From Candidatus Jordarchaeia archaeon (GTDB lineage Archaea > Asgardarchaeota > Jordiarchaeia > Jordiarchaeales > Freyrarchaeaceae), in the NCBI GenBank assembly GCA_018383835.1, contig JAHAWR010000001.1, positions 24,676 to 47,312 of the forward strand: a stretch of DNA of 22,637 bases, given 5' to 3'. Below are positions 1 through 8,170 of the stretch, piece after piece. Every line of letters begins with the position of its first letter. Within the stretch, counting starts at the first letter, position 1. The translations under genes were made by a program, and so were the position numbers. The notes beneath the pieces were generated by a model. That model saw only the letters and a list, made by a program, of their open reading frames with translations, was not told the origin of the DNA and made no database searches.

Positions 1-1
1 C

Positions 2-640
2 GGAGTTGCCGGCACCAAATACACGGTGACCCCGTCCATCTCAGTATTGGAAGAAGTTAAGAGAAGAGGTTTAAAGAAGGTTGCCGTTGTGGGGGTTCCT
101 TGCCAGATACATGCAGTTAGGAAGGCTGAAGCCTACTCCTCAGAGCTTTTATCATCTCTCGGAGAAATTGTGATTTTAATAGGGATTTTCTGCATGGAGA
201 ACTTTGGACACAGGGCTCTGAAGGAGATAGTTGAGGGACGACTTGGTGTTAAACTTGAAGACGTTGTTAAGTTTAACATAGATAAAGGAAGGTTCTTTGC
301 CCACACTAAGAGTGGAGAGGAAAGATCGATAGCAGTTAAGGATGTGTCTATGCTGGCGCGTCACGCCTGCCATTACTGCCCCGACCTAACCAACGAGCTT
401 GCAGACATTTCGGTTGGCTCCATAGGATCCTCGAAAGGTTGGTCAACGGTACTGGTGAGGACTAAAAAAGGAGAAGAAGTATTCGAGGGAGCTGTAAAGG
501 AGGGCTATGTGACCGCTAATCCACTTTCGGATACCAGCATGGAGCTACTTCAAAAGTTGGCTAGAGGGAAAAGAAGAAGAAACCTTGAGGCACTAAACGA
601 AAGAGCAAGAGAAGGAAAATACACAACATTACTCATCTAA
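2..640 (+). CDS. FrhB/FdhB-family coenzyme F420 dehydrogenase beta-subunit-like protein, 5' truncated by window edge
   Basis: The frame is open from base 2, before the first GTG at 26, and the residues ahead of that GTG (GVAGTKYTVTPS) match the family's conserved segment, so this is the C-terminal part of a longer gene cut by the window edge. Visible marks are the GVPCQIHAV segment, GIFCMENF, and the CHYC-PDLTNELADISVGSIG block with its C-x2-C pair followed by ADIS-GS-G. FrhB/FdhB relatives bind FAD and Fe-S clusters and move electrons between F420, or other acceptors, and a partner protein. Any N-terminal ferredoxin part lies outside the window. It is a paralogue of the protein encoded at 2860-4395 but lacks that protein's extra C-terminal domain, ending about 40 residues after the FrhB core in a basic, charged tail. 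It runs toward the minus-strand cluster. Family assignment is firm; the substrate is unknown. Confidence 0.85.
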   Translation, partial: GVAGTKYTVTPSISVLEEVKRRGLKKVAVVGVPCQIHAVRKAEAYSSELLSSLGEIVILIGIFCMENFGHRALKEIVEGRLGVKLEDVVKFNIDKGRFFAHTKSGEERSIAVKDVSMLARHACHYCPDLTNELADISVGSIGSSKGWSTVLVRTKKGEEVFEGAVKEGYVTANPLSDTSMELLQKLARGKRRRNLEALNERAREGKYTTLLI

Positions 641-654
641 CTCTAACAAAGGTT

Positions 655-738
655 CTTCATATGTTATCTCATTGTTATCTATTTTTATTATTTTTATTAA
701 ATAATTTAAATAATAAAAATATTAACAAGCGAACATTT
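655..738. terminator. AT-rich bidirectional termination region between convergent genes
   Basis: The gap between the two converging genes is almost wholly A and T. T-runs are present on both strands: plus strand around 678-698, and minus strand read from about 722 down to 700. Archaeal transcription commonly stops at U-rich tracts, so this gap can end both transcripts. No hairpin is needed and none is clear. Confidence 0.6.
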
Positions 739-1866
739 TTAGAGGCGTTTAACTATAACATTTCCTTCGCTGTCTTCTATTGTCACTTGGTAGCTTTCGG
801 CTTGTTCTTCGTAGTCTAATGAGATCTCTTCGTTAGGAGGCAACTCAGCTATACCGTAAACGTAGGGTTTAACTTCGAATAATTCCTCTTTAATGGCGCT
901 TATACGTACTGTAACTCCTTTTAGGGGGGTGCTTGAAGTGTTCTTAACGATAAACGTTATCTTTGGAGCTCCTCTGCTCGCCGAGACGGTTATGAGGCGT
1001 GGATCTAGGGGCTTAGAGAAAGGCTTTGGCTCTTCTACCGTTTCTTCAAAGAGTTTCTCTTCAATTTTTTCTTCTGTGACCACGTTTATTGGAATCTGAA
1101 ACCTTATGGCTTCACCGCTAGCCTTCACGCATTCCACTTCAAGATACCACCGAGAATATGCCCCGAAAGTTAGGGACCAGTAGGTTACTTCCGGTGGCTC
1201 CCAAAGGTAGTTGTAGCTTGGTTCAGCGTATCCGGGTATCTTTATGGTTACGAAGCCTGATCCGGGGTTTTTCTCTTCAACCGAGAGGATTCTTTCTCTC
1301 GATTGTTTTTTGACGTGAGAACATATCGTCCTGTACTGGGGGCAGGCACACTGCAAGTTTGCCTCATGGATCAGACTGACGGTCATTGTTCTGATGTTTT
1401 GAGTGAAATATTTTAGCTTGACCTCCTCCCCCGGCTCAAACGTGTCTTTTTCCAGAGAGAAGGTCATGCCCTTTATGTTCAGTGAGACTGGCGTTGCTTC
1501 AGCAGCAACTCTAGCTACTAAAGTTACGGGGATCTCAGAGTATATTCGCCATTCCTCTTCGCGTGTTCCAAGTTTCTTCACAGAAAGTAAAGCTCTTAAA
1601 GTGTAGTCGACCTTATTAGGGATGGATGGAACCGCGCGCCGGCTAATGATCAGCTCTCGCAACCTTACGTATTCACCCTTTCTTAGCACGCCCTCACAAA
1701 AAATGTCGCTGCTAGCCACGGTAAGCTCATTTCCACAGGGAAGCTTAGTGAGAAGAGAAACACTTCCCCCCCAGATTTCAGTATCTTTATCTATGCTAAA
1801 AATGGTCCTAGTCTTCAATGAACCGCCTATCTCTGCAACATTACTTGAAAACAACTTTATCGACAT
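739..1866 (-). CDS. Arrestin-fold protein with the cluster's shared C-terminal beta domain
   Basis: This 375-aa protein starts at ATG 1866; a TTG three codons upstream (1875) is the alternative. Residues about 1-265 look like the two beta-sandwich lobes of arrestin/Vps26/Spo0M-type proteins: a first lobe with the SDIFCEGVLRKGEYVRLREL stretch and an IPVTLV end strand, then a second lobe beginning SLNIKGMTFSLEKDTFEPGEEV. A loop of the second lobe carries C173-x-C175-x6-C182-x-H184 (CACP...ICSH), a possible metal site. An acidic, proline-containing linker (about 266-288) leads to a beta domain (289-375) of the kind also ending the proteins at 2860-4395 and 7047-8150, with the pattern KNTS..L..V.VRIS.I.EELFE...GNVIVKRL. 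It is the last gene of the cluster, 34 bp after the GTPase. No signal peptide or membrane segment is seen, so it is likely cytosolic. Arrestin-like assignment rests on pattern, not alignment; the role is inferred to be scaffolding. Confidence 0.65.
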   Translation of the reverse strand: MSIKLFSSNVAEIGGSLKTRTIFSIDKDTEIWGGSVSLLTKLPCGNELTVASSDIFCEGVLRKGEYVRLRELIISRRAVPSIPNKVDYTLRALLSVKKLGTREEEWRIYSEIPVTLVARVAAEATPVSLNIKGMTFSLEKDTFEPGEEVKLKYFTQNIRTMTVSLIHEANLQCACPQYRTICSHVKKQSRERILSVEEKNPGSGFVTIKIPGYAEPSYNYLWEPPEVTYWSLTFGAYSRWYLEVECVKASGEAIRFQIPINVVTEEKIEEKLFEETVEEPKPFSKPLDPRLITVSASRGAPKITFIVKNTSSTPLKGVTVRISAIKEELFEVKPYVYGIAELPPNEEISLDYEEQAESYQVTIEDSEGNVIVKRL

Positions 1867-1900
1867 GGGCCACAACCCAGAAAATTTTTACAGGAAACCA

Positions 1901-2815
1901 CTACCTTTCCGTATGGGCGCGCACCACGAGATCGGCGAATACTTCCATGTCCTTTAGAAGCATTTCCATTTTTTCTTCATCTTCCTTCCTGAAGGTAGCA
2001 GTCTTCATTATAAGGACGGCTAGAACGTATTTGAAGAGGTTTAGTATCAATTCTTTCCCATCGCTCTTGGTTTTTCCCGTGAAGACTGCTGAGTCTGCCA
2101 CAAAGAAGTTTTCCCTCAGGTTATTGCATGCAGTGATAAAGTCTCTTAGGTCAGCTCTAAGTTGTAGCCCGGTACTTACTCCTTGAACATTGTGAACAAT
2201 AACGTTGCCAGCAGTGTCACTTATAATAACTTTTGCGGGTATTTCTGCCAGTTGTTTTTGTGCATTTTCAAGATGTTTCTGAAGTTCCTCGTAGTGGGCC
2301 ACTAGAATGTCCCTAAATATTTCGGCAAGCCTTTCTTGCTCGTAAATGGAGGTCACGTAGTATTTTGCTCCCCATTTATCGAAGACTTCACTAAAAGTAC
2401 GTTTAGCTTCGCTTAGGTTTTTCTCCAACAGTTCTTTAGCGTAATCCTTAACGTCGTACTTGTGCAGGAAAACGTAGATTGCGGGCTTAACTCCCTCTTT
2501 CTTAAAGAACTCCAAAACTTTCCGGAAGTAATCTTTAGCTTCCTCAAACTTGTCTGGGTCATGAAGGTCTATCACTGGAATCAGTATGTCTGTGCCAGCA
2601 AAAACCTTAGGATCCTCTAAGTATGATTCAATGTATTGTTCTTGCCCACCGAAGTCGAAGAGGCTCACGTCAAGCCCCAAAAATGGGTGGCGACGTACTT
2701 CGTACATCACTGTAGGAGCAATGCCCTTCGTTTCCTGAGGTTTCTTGCCGGCAAAGGTTGTAAGATATATGCTTGTTTTTCCACTACCAGCCAACCCTAT
2801 AAGCGAAATCTTCAT
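1901..2815 (-). CDS. Rag/Gtr-like small GTPase with C-terminal roadblock/longin-like domain
   Basis: A 304-aa protein with all G motifs: P-loop GLAGSGKTS (7-15), T35 as switch-I threonine, DFGGQ (54-58), HKYD (118-121) and TS (155-156). G4 as HKxD in place of NKxD is typical of the Rag/Gtr family. A helix (about 172-190) links the G domain to residues 192-304, which read as a roadblock/longin-like fold: a hairpin with the motif KVIISDTAGNVIV, a helix, strands around 240-271, and a final long helix rich in Met and Glu. Eukaryotic RagA/Gtr1 has the same G domain plus roadblock-like domain order. There is no prenylation-type or other lipid signal. The ATG has a strong SD (GGAGGGG) about 6 nt upstream. 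It lies 44 bp after the ferredoxin-FrhB gene and 34 bp before the arrestin-like gene, so it is the likely switch of this cluster. The GTPase call is certain; its partners are inferred. Confidence 0.88.
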   Translation of the reverse strand: MKISLIGLAGSGKTSIYLTTFAGKKPQETKGIAPTVMYEVRRHPFLGLDVSLFDFGGQEQYIESYLEDPKVFAGTDILIPVIDLHDPDKFEEAKDYFRKVLEFFKKEGVKPAIYVFLHKYDVKDYAKELLEKNLSEAKRTFSEVFDKWGAKYYVTSIYEQERLAEIFRDILVAHYEELQKHLENAQKQLAEIPAKVIISDTAGNVIVHNVQGVSTGLQLRADLRDFITACNNLRENFFVADSAVFTGKTKSDGKELILNLFKYVLAVLIMKTATFRKEDEEKMEMLLKDMEVFADLVVRAHTER

Positions 2816-2859
2816 ACGATTCCCCTCCAGTTCCGGCTTACAAAAGAATGAAATCAGCT

Positions 2860-4395
2860 TTAAACATTTCCGTTTTCACTCCTTTTTTTGAGCTCAGCTA
2901 TAGAGATGCGCTTCACCAGAATTGGACCACGTTTAGTGGCAACACGAACCAAGTACTCTCTATCGTTCAATGCGCGCGGATACTTGAATTCAAGTTCCTC
3001 CGATGGATGCCACAATTCAATATCCGTCGTCCAAACATTCGTTTCAAAGAGCTCCTCGAGATGAGATATCCTCACGTTTACGTCATAGAGAATCTGCCCT
3101 GAACTGTTCTGGAGAACCAGCAGAAGCTCTTGGCTACCGTTTGTCAAAGCTGACTCTACCACCTTAATCGGGGACTTGCCAGCCAGCTTAACGCCCTCCA
3201 CAACCTCTTTCTCCAGCGGTATCGGTCCCGCCTTTAATTCTAACTCAGCCAATGGCACTCCGGGAACCCTCATAACATATGTCCGCCGCCGTTTAACAGT
3301 GTAAAGCTGAACCTTTTTAACCCTAGCCAAGTTCAGCACGCTTGTAAGTCCCTGCCTGTTCAGAGGCTCAACTTCAATGTAACCGTTCTCTGCAGCGTTG
3401 TAAAGAAGTTCTAGAGCGATTGGAGACCTCACGAGAACAGTCGAATAACCCTCAGGAGAACCTACACTACCAACAGATATGTCCGCATCCTCGGAAGTCA
3501 AATCCGAACAAAAGTAACAGCTTGACGCCCTATACTTGTCAAGTCTACTTAAAGGATATGACGCTACTTTATCTCTGTCAAAGTATACGTTGAATTTACC
3601 GGCAGAAATGCTCATCTTAGAAATGGATGTCAGAGGGATCTTCTCCTCTTCCTCGAGGAACGTTTTTAGACCATCGTAAGAGAATGAGTCCATGCAGAAC
3701 AATCCTATTTTGAGTATGTTTGCTCTCATCAGGAGGTGAAGCATTCCAGCGGGGAACCCCTGCATCTTCTTAACAGCGGATATGTTGCACGGAGTGCCAA
3801 CGAAAGCCAAGGACTTTAATCCTTTCTTTATCGCGTCAACTAAAGCTTTGACAGTATAGCTGTGTGAGTAAACGCTGCCGGCACCTTCCAGGATTTCCTC
3901 CTCGGTAGTGGCGATAAATGCCGTGGGCTTCCACGGCTCCTCCTTACTTTTATGTGTCACCACGGCACCGTCAATCAGACCTTCCTTCAAAGCATAGAGA
4001 AGGAGCCCTGTAACCACTCCTCCGTCCTGCCCGTGGACGGCGTCAATTTTACACCTAGCTTTGTAAGCTGAAATGAAGCCGCCTATTAAATCTTCCACAT
4101 GGGTCTTTGTCCGCGGGCATACGTTGTAACAGACGCCACACGCCGTACATTTTCCCTTAAGAGTCGGCCTTCCGTCGACCATTTCTAGGGCGTTTTCAGG
4201 GCATGAAGCTATGCATGCCGTGCACTCGGTACATACTCCTGACAGTATTACATGGCTCTGGAGACGAGCAAAATTTTCAAACTTTTTTTCTTTTAAGGCG
4301 CGTTCAGGATAGAAGTAACTTACATGGGTTTCCTCGTTAGGCGATGACAAGCCCTCACCACCCATTTTTCTCCGAACCACTTTTTCTCTGAACAT
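2860..4395 (-). CDS. Ferredoxin-FrhB fusion protein with the cluster's shared C-terminal beta domain
   Basis: A 511-aa protein. Residues 55-93 hold two complete [4Fe-4S] motifs (C55-x2-C-x2-C-x3-C65 and C83-x2-C-x2-C-x3-C93, each followed by Pro). An FrhB/FdhB core follows (about 105-380), with GFISAYKA, HGQDGG, GAGSVYSHSYTV, FVGTPC, GLFCMDSF and SSCYFCSDLT...ADISVGSVGS. Such proteins use FAD and Fe-S to pass electrons to or from F420 or a similar carrier. Unusual for the family is an added domain at 407-511, homologous to the ends of its two neighbours (LQNSS..L.DVNVRIS.LEELFE...IELWHP.EEL...RISIAELKK). It is paralogous to the protein at 2-640. ATG 4395 has no SD but a TATA box close upstream; an internal ATG (codon 11), preceded by GGAG, is an alternative start. 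No transmembrane segment is seen. The electron acceptor cannot be named from sequence. Confidence 0.85.
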   Translation of the reverse strand: MFREKVVRRKMGGEGLSSPNEETHVSYFYPERALKEKKFENFARLQSHVILSGVCTECTACIASCPENALEMVDGRPTLKGKCTACGVCYNVCPRTKTHVEDLIGGFISAYKARCKIDAVHGQDGGVVTGLLLYALKEGLIDGAVVTHKSKEEPWKPTAFIATTEEEILEGAGSVYSHSYTVKALVDAIKKGLKSLAFVGTPCNISAVKKMQGFPAGMLHLLMRANILKIGLFCMDSFSYDGLKTFLEEEEKIPLTSISKMSISAGKFNVYFDRDKVASYPLSRLDKYRASSCYFCSDLTSEDADISVGSVGSPEGYSTVLVRSPIALELLYNAAENGYIEVEPLNRQGLTSVLNLARVKKVQLYTVKRRRTYVMRVPGVPLAELELKAGPIPLEKEVVEGVKLAGKSPIKVVESALTNGSQELLLVLQNSSGQILYDVNVRISHLEELFETNVWTTDIELWHPSEELEFKYPRALNDREYLVRVATKRGPILVKRISIAELKKRSENGNV

Positions 4396-4401
4396 AAAAA
4401 A

Positions 4402-4426
4402 CGATAGTTAAATATAAAAATTATCG
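4402..4426 (-). promoter_or_regulatory. Internal promoter with small palindrome before the ferredoxin-FrhB gene
   Basis: On the minus strand a TATA-like element (TTTTTATATTTA, 4409-4420) sits about 20 bp before ATG 4395, which would give a very short or absent leader. It is framed by the inverted arms CGATA (4402-4406) and TATCG (4422-4426), a layout that could be an operator covering the TATA box. It suggests that the last three genes may also be expressed apart from the first three. Confidence 0.4.
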
Positions 4427-4447
4427 AGTAATAGTTATTCTTTGTTT

Positions 4448-6979
4448 CTAGCTTGCGGCCAACCTGTTTCTCGTGCGACTTCTTTTTTGGACAGGATAGA
4501 GGAGGGCAAGTACAAGAAAAACCATAGTTGCTACGGTGATCGAGAGGGGGATTCGCCATGTGTCTTGTCGTGATATCACTAGGGGGAGGTTTAGGGATAT
4601 TTTGCGTTCTGTTATAGTTATTAGTGTGGCGTCAGAGATATACACTTTTCCGTTCCCTGTCACCGCTATCGCGTAGATAATTACTTCATTTTCAAGTTCT
4701 AGCGTATCAAGTTGAAGGCTTACTGTGTTTTTTTGCGAAATATTTGTGAAGGTTCCTTGACCACTTATAGCCACGACCATTAGGTTTATGATGTCGTAGG
4801 GGTGGTCTGCTGTAACATTTAGAGAGAAAATTTCGCCTTTTCTCACTTCTAACGGGATGACCATACTAAATTGTACTGGAGCCAAGTCTCCAACCAACCA
4901 TTCACAAAGAGATTTAAAGAGTTGGATATTATCTTTCTCGGCTACTAGTTCGTCTTTCCAGAGGTCTAAGTCGGAGATGAACGCCACTCTTCCGTTGCCC
5001 CAGCTAATGCATGATGCAACAATAATGGATCCTTGGACAACAAGTATCGGTGTTCCTCCTTCAATTTTTCCATTGTTGCATAGCAGAACTTCATTTGCCC
5101 TGAACGTTTGAGGAGCTTTAATGCACCTAGCAGCTACAGGACCTGATGGGTCACATGTTAAGAAGTTGATGTTAAAGATGGATGCCAGTTTGTTTGCGTT
5201 ATACGCTAAGCTGGGATCGTTCTCTCCTATTATTATGAGGCCGCCGCCTGATCTAACAAAGTCGAGAATAGCTTCAAGCTCGTTGTCGTTGTAGTCTCCT
5301 GAGGGATAGTAGACGATGAGTGCGTCGAATTCTTTAAGGATAGCTGGTGTTATTTGGGTTTCAAGCTTTTGGAAGTGAAATAAACTTGCGTTTAGCGTGC
5401 CTCTAAGGAGCAAAGTGCTATTCCAGAACTCCAATGGTTCTTGCTGGTGAAACTCATCGACAAGTATTCTAATCGGGGTTCCCACCTCTATGGAGGTTTG
5501 CGTAGGAAAGAAACCTTCCTTGGTTACCGTTATATTGTATAAGCCTCGCTCTGGGCAAGGTAGATGAACCATGCCGTTTTCATCTGTGAGGTATGTATGG
5601 TAGTAATTCCACCCTTGGATGCACACGTAAGCGCCACTAACTGGTGAGCGCCCGTCTGAAATCTTGAGCGTTATTCTCTGCCCCGGAACTAAAAGTCCTT
5701 CAACGGTTACGTTCAAGATTTTTGGTAGTCCAAAGTATACTGGTAGTTCTGGGTCACCTAAGAGAATGTATTCGAGAAAGAGTTGAGTATACATTGCTTC
5801 GCTCTTCACTAAGTGGACATATGATTCATAATATTCTTTTTTGGCTTCATACAGGGCGTATCCTGGCCGGCGGGTGAGTGGTGGATCCGCGCTGAAAAAT
5901 ATCTTAAAGAAAGTATAATCGAAGAACGTGTCCGCAGCGTCTTTCAGCGTGTCGCCGCCAAAGCTTGTTCTAGTTGGTGCTATGACAGCTATAGCGCCGC
6001 CTTTAGGATTTTTCAGTAAGGATTCTGCGATAGAGTCACTCTCACCATCAATGTAACCAGCAGAACACGCTGATATGAAGAATAACGGAAGATGGTAACC
6101 GTTGGAAAGGTTTCCTGCAGCAGTTGACGTGAAGAACGAAGTGCCACTCTGCGATATGTAGAGTGCTGTTGGGCTTCCGTGAGAGCATATGTCAACTACC
6201 GCAGCTCCCTCATTTTCAATCGCGTCTATGAAAGAAGATTCCGTGAGGTTATTGAATTGTCTTTTACTGTCATATGCAAGAAGAACTGTGCCAGATGGGG
6301 GCAGGGGGAATGCTTGGAGAGCTGCCAGTTTAGCTCGCCACCCTTGAATGTCTTGTGAGTAGCTTATTTCGCCTCCCGCGAGGAGGACTCTGCCAGTCCA
6401 TTCGCCTGAACGTAGGAGGAGGTGTTGCTCGTACGTTAGCGTTTTGTTGATAAAAACGTTTAATTCATCTATGGAAGAGACGGGCACTCTCCCCACGTAG
6501 AGTTCAGGGATCCAATCGATTTCTCCAGGCTCACCATAACGTCCGTCTTTGTCGTCATCGAATGATCCGTCGAGAGCAGCATAGTAATAATCTGATGGCA
6601 CGATGTTATTACCTACGCTGAAATTCCTTATGGGGATCTTGTCGACGTCCCCTACTAAGAGGACCCATCGCGCCCCTTTTGAGATATATAAGTCTTTTAG
6701 GAAGTTGCGAATTTTGGAGGCGCCGTCCTCGCCTGTGTAGTTTTCATATATCGAGTTAGTCGTGTAGATTTCTGCTGGAAGTCCTTTAAGTGTTTTCCAT
6801 TCAGCGAATGGACGGATAGCGTCAATCCAGCTTTGGTCGCCTACTATTATTATGTATCTTACGCTGTTAGTGGTCAATATAGCTGGAGTGTATGGAGGGG
6901 ATGGAGGAGAGGCTGGATATAGAGAGTATATTTGTGGAGGCTGGTTTAGGATGGGGGAAGCAAGGAGAGCAAGTATCAA
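4448..6979 (-). CDS. C25-family (gingipain-like, caspase-fold) cysteine peptidase, secreted and membrane-anchored
   Basis: This 843-aa product, counted from TTG 6979, has a peptidase C25 domain (about 40-420). The likely catalytic dyad is H267 (DICSHGSP) and C305 (FISACSAG). The family landmarks GARWVLLVGD, YVGRVPV and YILLGDPELPVYFG are present. Next come a carboxypeptidase-regulatory-like beta domain (about 425-510), a glutaminase-like/flavodoxin-type segment (ALIVYYPSGDY...GGGLIIIGE, about 560-690), a beta domain, one transmembrane helix near 807-828 and a short basic tail (KRSRTRNR). So it should sit on the outer face of the membrane, held by its C-terminus. TTG 6979 would cut its signal peptide short: upstream the same frame encodes a clear LRKVALPLF... 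export signal but has no start codon. ATG 7014, with an SD, lies one frame off, so a one-base deletion, a sequencing error or frameshifting is likely. Family call is firm. Confidence 0.88.
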   Translation of the reverse strand: MILALLASPILNQPPQIYSLYPASPPSPPYTPAILTTNSVRYIIIVGDQSWIDAIRPFAEWKTLKGLPAEIYTTNSIYENYTGEDGASKIRNFLKDLYISKGARWVLLVGDVDKIPIRNFSVGNNIVPSDYYYAALDGSFDDDKDGRYGEPGEIDWIPELYVGRVPVSSIDELNVFINKTLTYEQHLLLRSGEWTGRVLLAGGEISYSQDIQGWRAKLAALQAFPLPPSGTVLLAYDSKRQFNNLTESSFIDAIENEGAAVVDICSHGSPTALYISQSGTSFFTSTAAGNLSNGYHLPLFFISACSAGYIDGESDSIAESLLKNPKGGAIAVIAPTRTSFGGDTLKDAADTFFDYTFFKIFFSADPPLTRRPGYALYEAKKEYYESYVHLVKSEAMYTQLFLEYILLGDPELPVYFGLPKILNVTVEGLLVPGQRITLKISDGRSPVSGAYVCIQGWNYYHTYLTDENGMVHLPCPERGLYNITVTKEGFFPTQTSIEVGTPIRILVDEFHQQEPLEFWNSTLLLRGTLNASLFHFQKLETQITPAILKEFDALIVYYPSGDYNDNELEAILDFVRSGGGLIIIGENDPSLAYNANKLASIFNINFLTCDPSGPVAARCIKAPQTFRANEVLLCNNGKIEGGTPILVVQGSIIVASCISWGNGRVAFISDLDLWKDELVAEKDNIQLFKSLCEWLVGDLAPVQFSMVIPLEVRKGEIFSLNVTADHPYDIINLMVVAISGQGTFTNISQKNTVSLQLDTLELENEVIIYAIAVTGNGKVYISDATLITITERKISLNLPLVISRQDTWRIPLSITVATMVFLVLALLYPVQKRSRTRNRLAAS

Positions 6980-6999
6980 GAAAAGGGGTAGTGCAACTT

Positions 7000-7024
7000 T
7001 CCTGAGCGTCTCATCACACCCCCT
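7000..7024 (-). other. Apparent one-base frameshift at the start of the C25 peptidase gene
   Basis: On the minus strand AGGGGGTG (7024-7017) followed by ATG (7014-7012) is a good SD and start. That frame gives MRRSGKLHYPFS and then stops. Adding one base after codon three (CGC, 7008-7006) would read MRRLRKVALPLFLILALLAS, an ideal signal peptide running straight into the peptidase. The peptidase frame itself has no ATG or GTG upstream of 6979. Confidence 0.6.
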
Positions 7025-7046
7025 TGCGTGTAAATTTGAGTTGCGT

Positions 7047-8150
7047 TCAGTAAATGTCTTCTTCCGGTTTTCCTTCTTTTTTCAGCTCTTTTACTGATAT
7101 CTTCTTTAGTAAGAGGTTGCCCGTCGAGTCTTCTACTTTGATTATGTATTCTCCGTCGTTGTCTACTCTGGGGAAGACGAAGACTAGGCTTTCTAGGGGG
7201 AACCATAATTCCACATTGGTTGACCACGAGTATGTTTCGAATATGTCCTGTATGTGGCTTATAGTTATTTTTATGTTTTCAAGTCCTTTTTCAGACGAGT
7301 TCTTAACTGTTATTTTAAGTTTCTTTCCTTGCTCCATTAGTTCTATGTCCTCCAGATCGACGGGGCTCTCGCGTACTAGTTCAACTTGCCTGTCTTTTAA
7401 CGGGATCTTCTCAGAGAGGGCGACATTTCTTACTGGAGTCTGTCCTCCATAAAGGTGGCTGAGAAGGAAGTAAACGAGACTCTTCTGTTTTTCCGCATCA
7501 AATTGAAGGGACTCTACGACCCTCCGGGACACTTCGGGTATCGCTAGGACGCAAATGTTCTCCAGCAAGGAGGCTATTCGCTTGCCTTCTTCGATGAACT
7601 CCCGGTCACTTTCACTTTTGACGGGTTTAAGGTTTGCTTCCTCAGCTAAAATCAGTAGGTAAAGGTTATCGTATAGTTGCTTCTGGATCTTCTCTCTTAG
7701 CACTCTGAGAAGCTCCTCGCCAAGGGGTTTTGCTATGGAGGTAGGGGTGCTCACAATGATCACGAATACCTCCTCTGTCTCTTCGTCTATTCCCGCTCTC
7801 TCTTTCTTCCTAGAAGACTTGGCAGTGAATTTTGTTCCAGAGTATACTTTCCCTCCGAATTCCATGTCGACGTGGTCTACGTTTCCCTTAAACTCGTTAA
7901 CTCCCAGCCACCAGACAGGGTGGCGTTGAAGAAGCCTGATGATGGACTTATTATTCTTCAGCTCACTGGGTAAGGTGAAAAGGATCAAGTGCCCTTTCGC
8001 CTCATGGAAACAACACAAGTATACTTCGATGAACTCGGAGAGGAGGGGGGCTCTTGGACTGGTAGCTATGCCACCGTCTTCAACTTCTTTTTCCAGAAGG
8101 GATGATTTCGCTATTTCGTTAGTTGGATGCCTAGACGGGTGCTCAACCAT
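7047..8150 (-). CDS. Unrecognised protein: possible longin-like N-terminal domain plus the shared C-terminal beta domain
   Basis: A 367-aa soluble protein that I cannot place in a named family. Residues 37-170 alternate as strand-strand-helix-strands-long helix: VYLCCFHEAKGHLILFTL, then SIIRLLQRHPVWWLG, then VDMEFGGKVYSGTKF, then EVFVIIVSTP, then helix 138-168. This order fits a longin-type fold, but that is inference. A helical middle part (180-235) follows. Residues 264-367 are the domain shared with the ferredoxin-FrhB and arrestin-like proteins; the match to the former is closest (ITISHIQDIFETYSWSTNVELWFPLESL...KKISVKELKK). The start ATG has GAGGG about 9 nt upstream. It lies 20 bp after the CBS gene and just before the peptidase gene. 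Longin and roadblock folds are the usual partners or regulators of Rag-type GTPases, so a link to the GTPase at 1901-2815 is plausible. Confidence 0.6.
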   Translation of the reverse strand: MVEHPSRHPTNEIAKSSLLEKEVEDGGIATSPRAPLLSEFIEVYLCCFHEAKGHLILFTLPSELKNNKSIIRLLQRHPVWWLGVNEFKGNVDHVDMEFGGKVYSGTKFTAKSSRKKERAGIDEETEEVFVIIVSTPTSIAKPLGEELLRVLREKIQKQLYDNLYLLILAEEANLKPVKSESDREFIEEGKRIASLLENICVLAIPEVSRRVVESLQFDAEKQKSLVYFLLSHLYGGQTPVRNVALSEKIPLKDRQVELVRESPVDLEDIELMEQGKKLKITVKNSSEKGLENIKITISHIQDIFETYSWSTNVELWFPLESLVFVFPRVDNDGEYIIKVEDSTGNLLLKKISVKELKKEGKPEEDIY

Positions 8151-8170
8151 TCTTTAACCCTCAACAGAAC

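Noticed and set aside
26..28. GTG as true start of the left-edge FrhB gene
   Set aside because: The frame is open to base 2 and the residues before GTG are conserved family sequence, so this is an internal valine.
6976..7227. 83-codon minus-strand frame over the end of the 367-aa gene
   Set aside because: Most of it is a shadow of the neighbouring gene. Only its last 12 codons, from ATG 7014, matter, as the probable original start of the peptidase gene.
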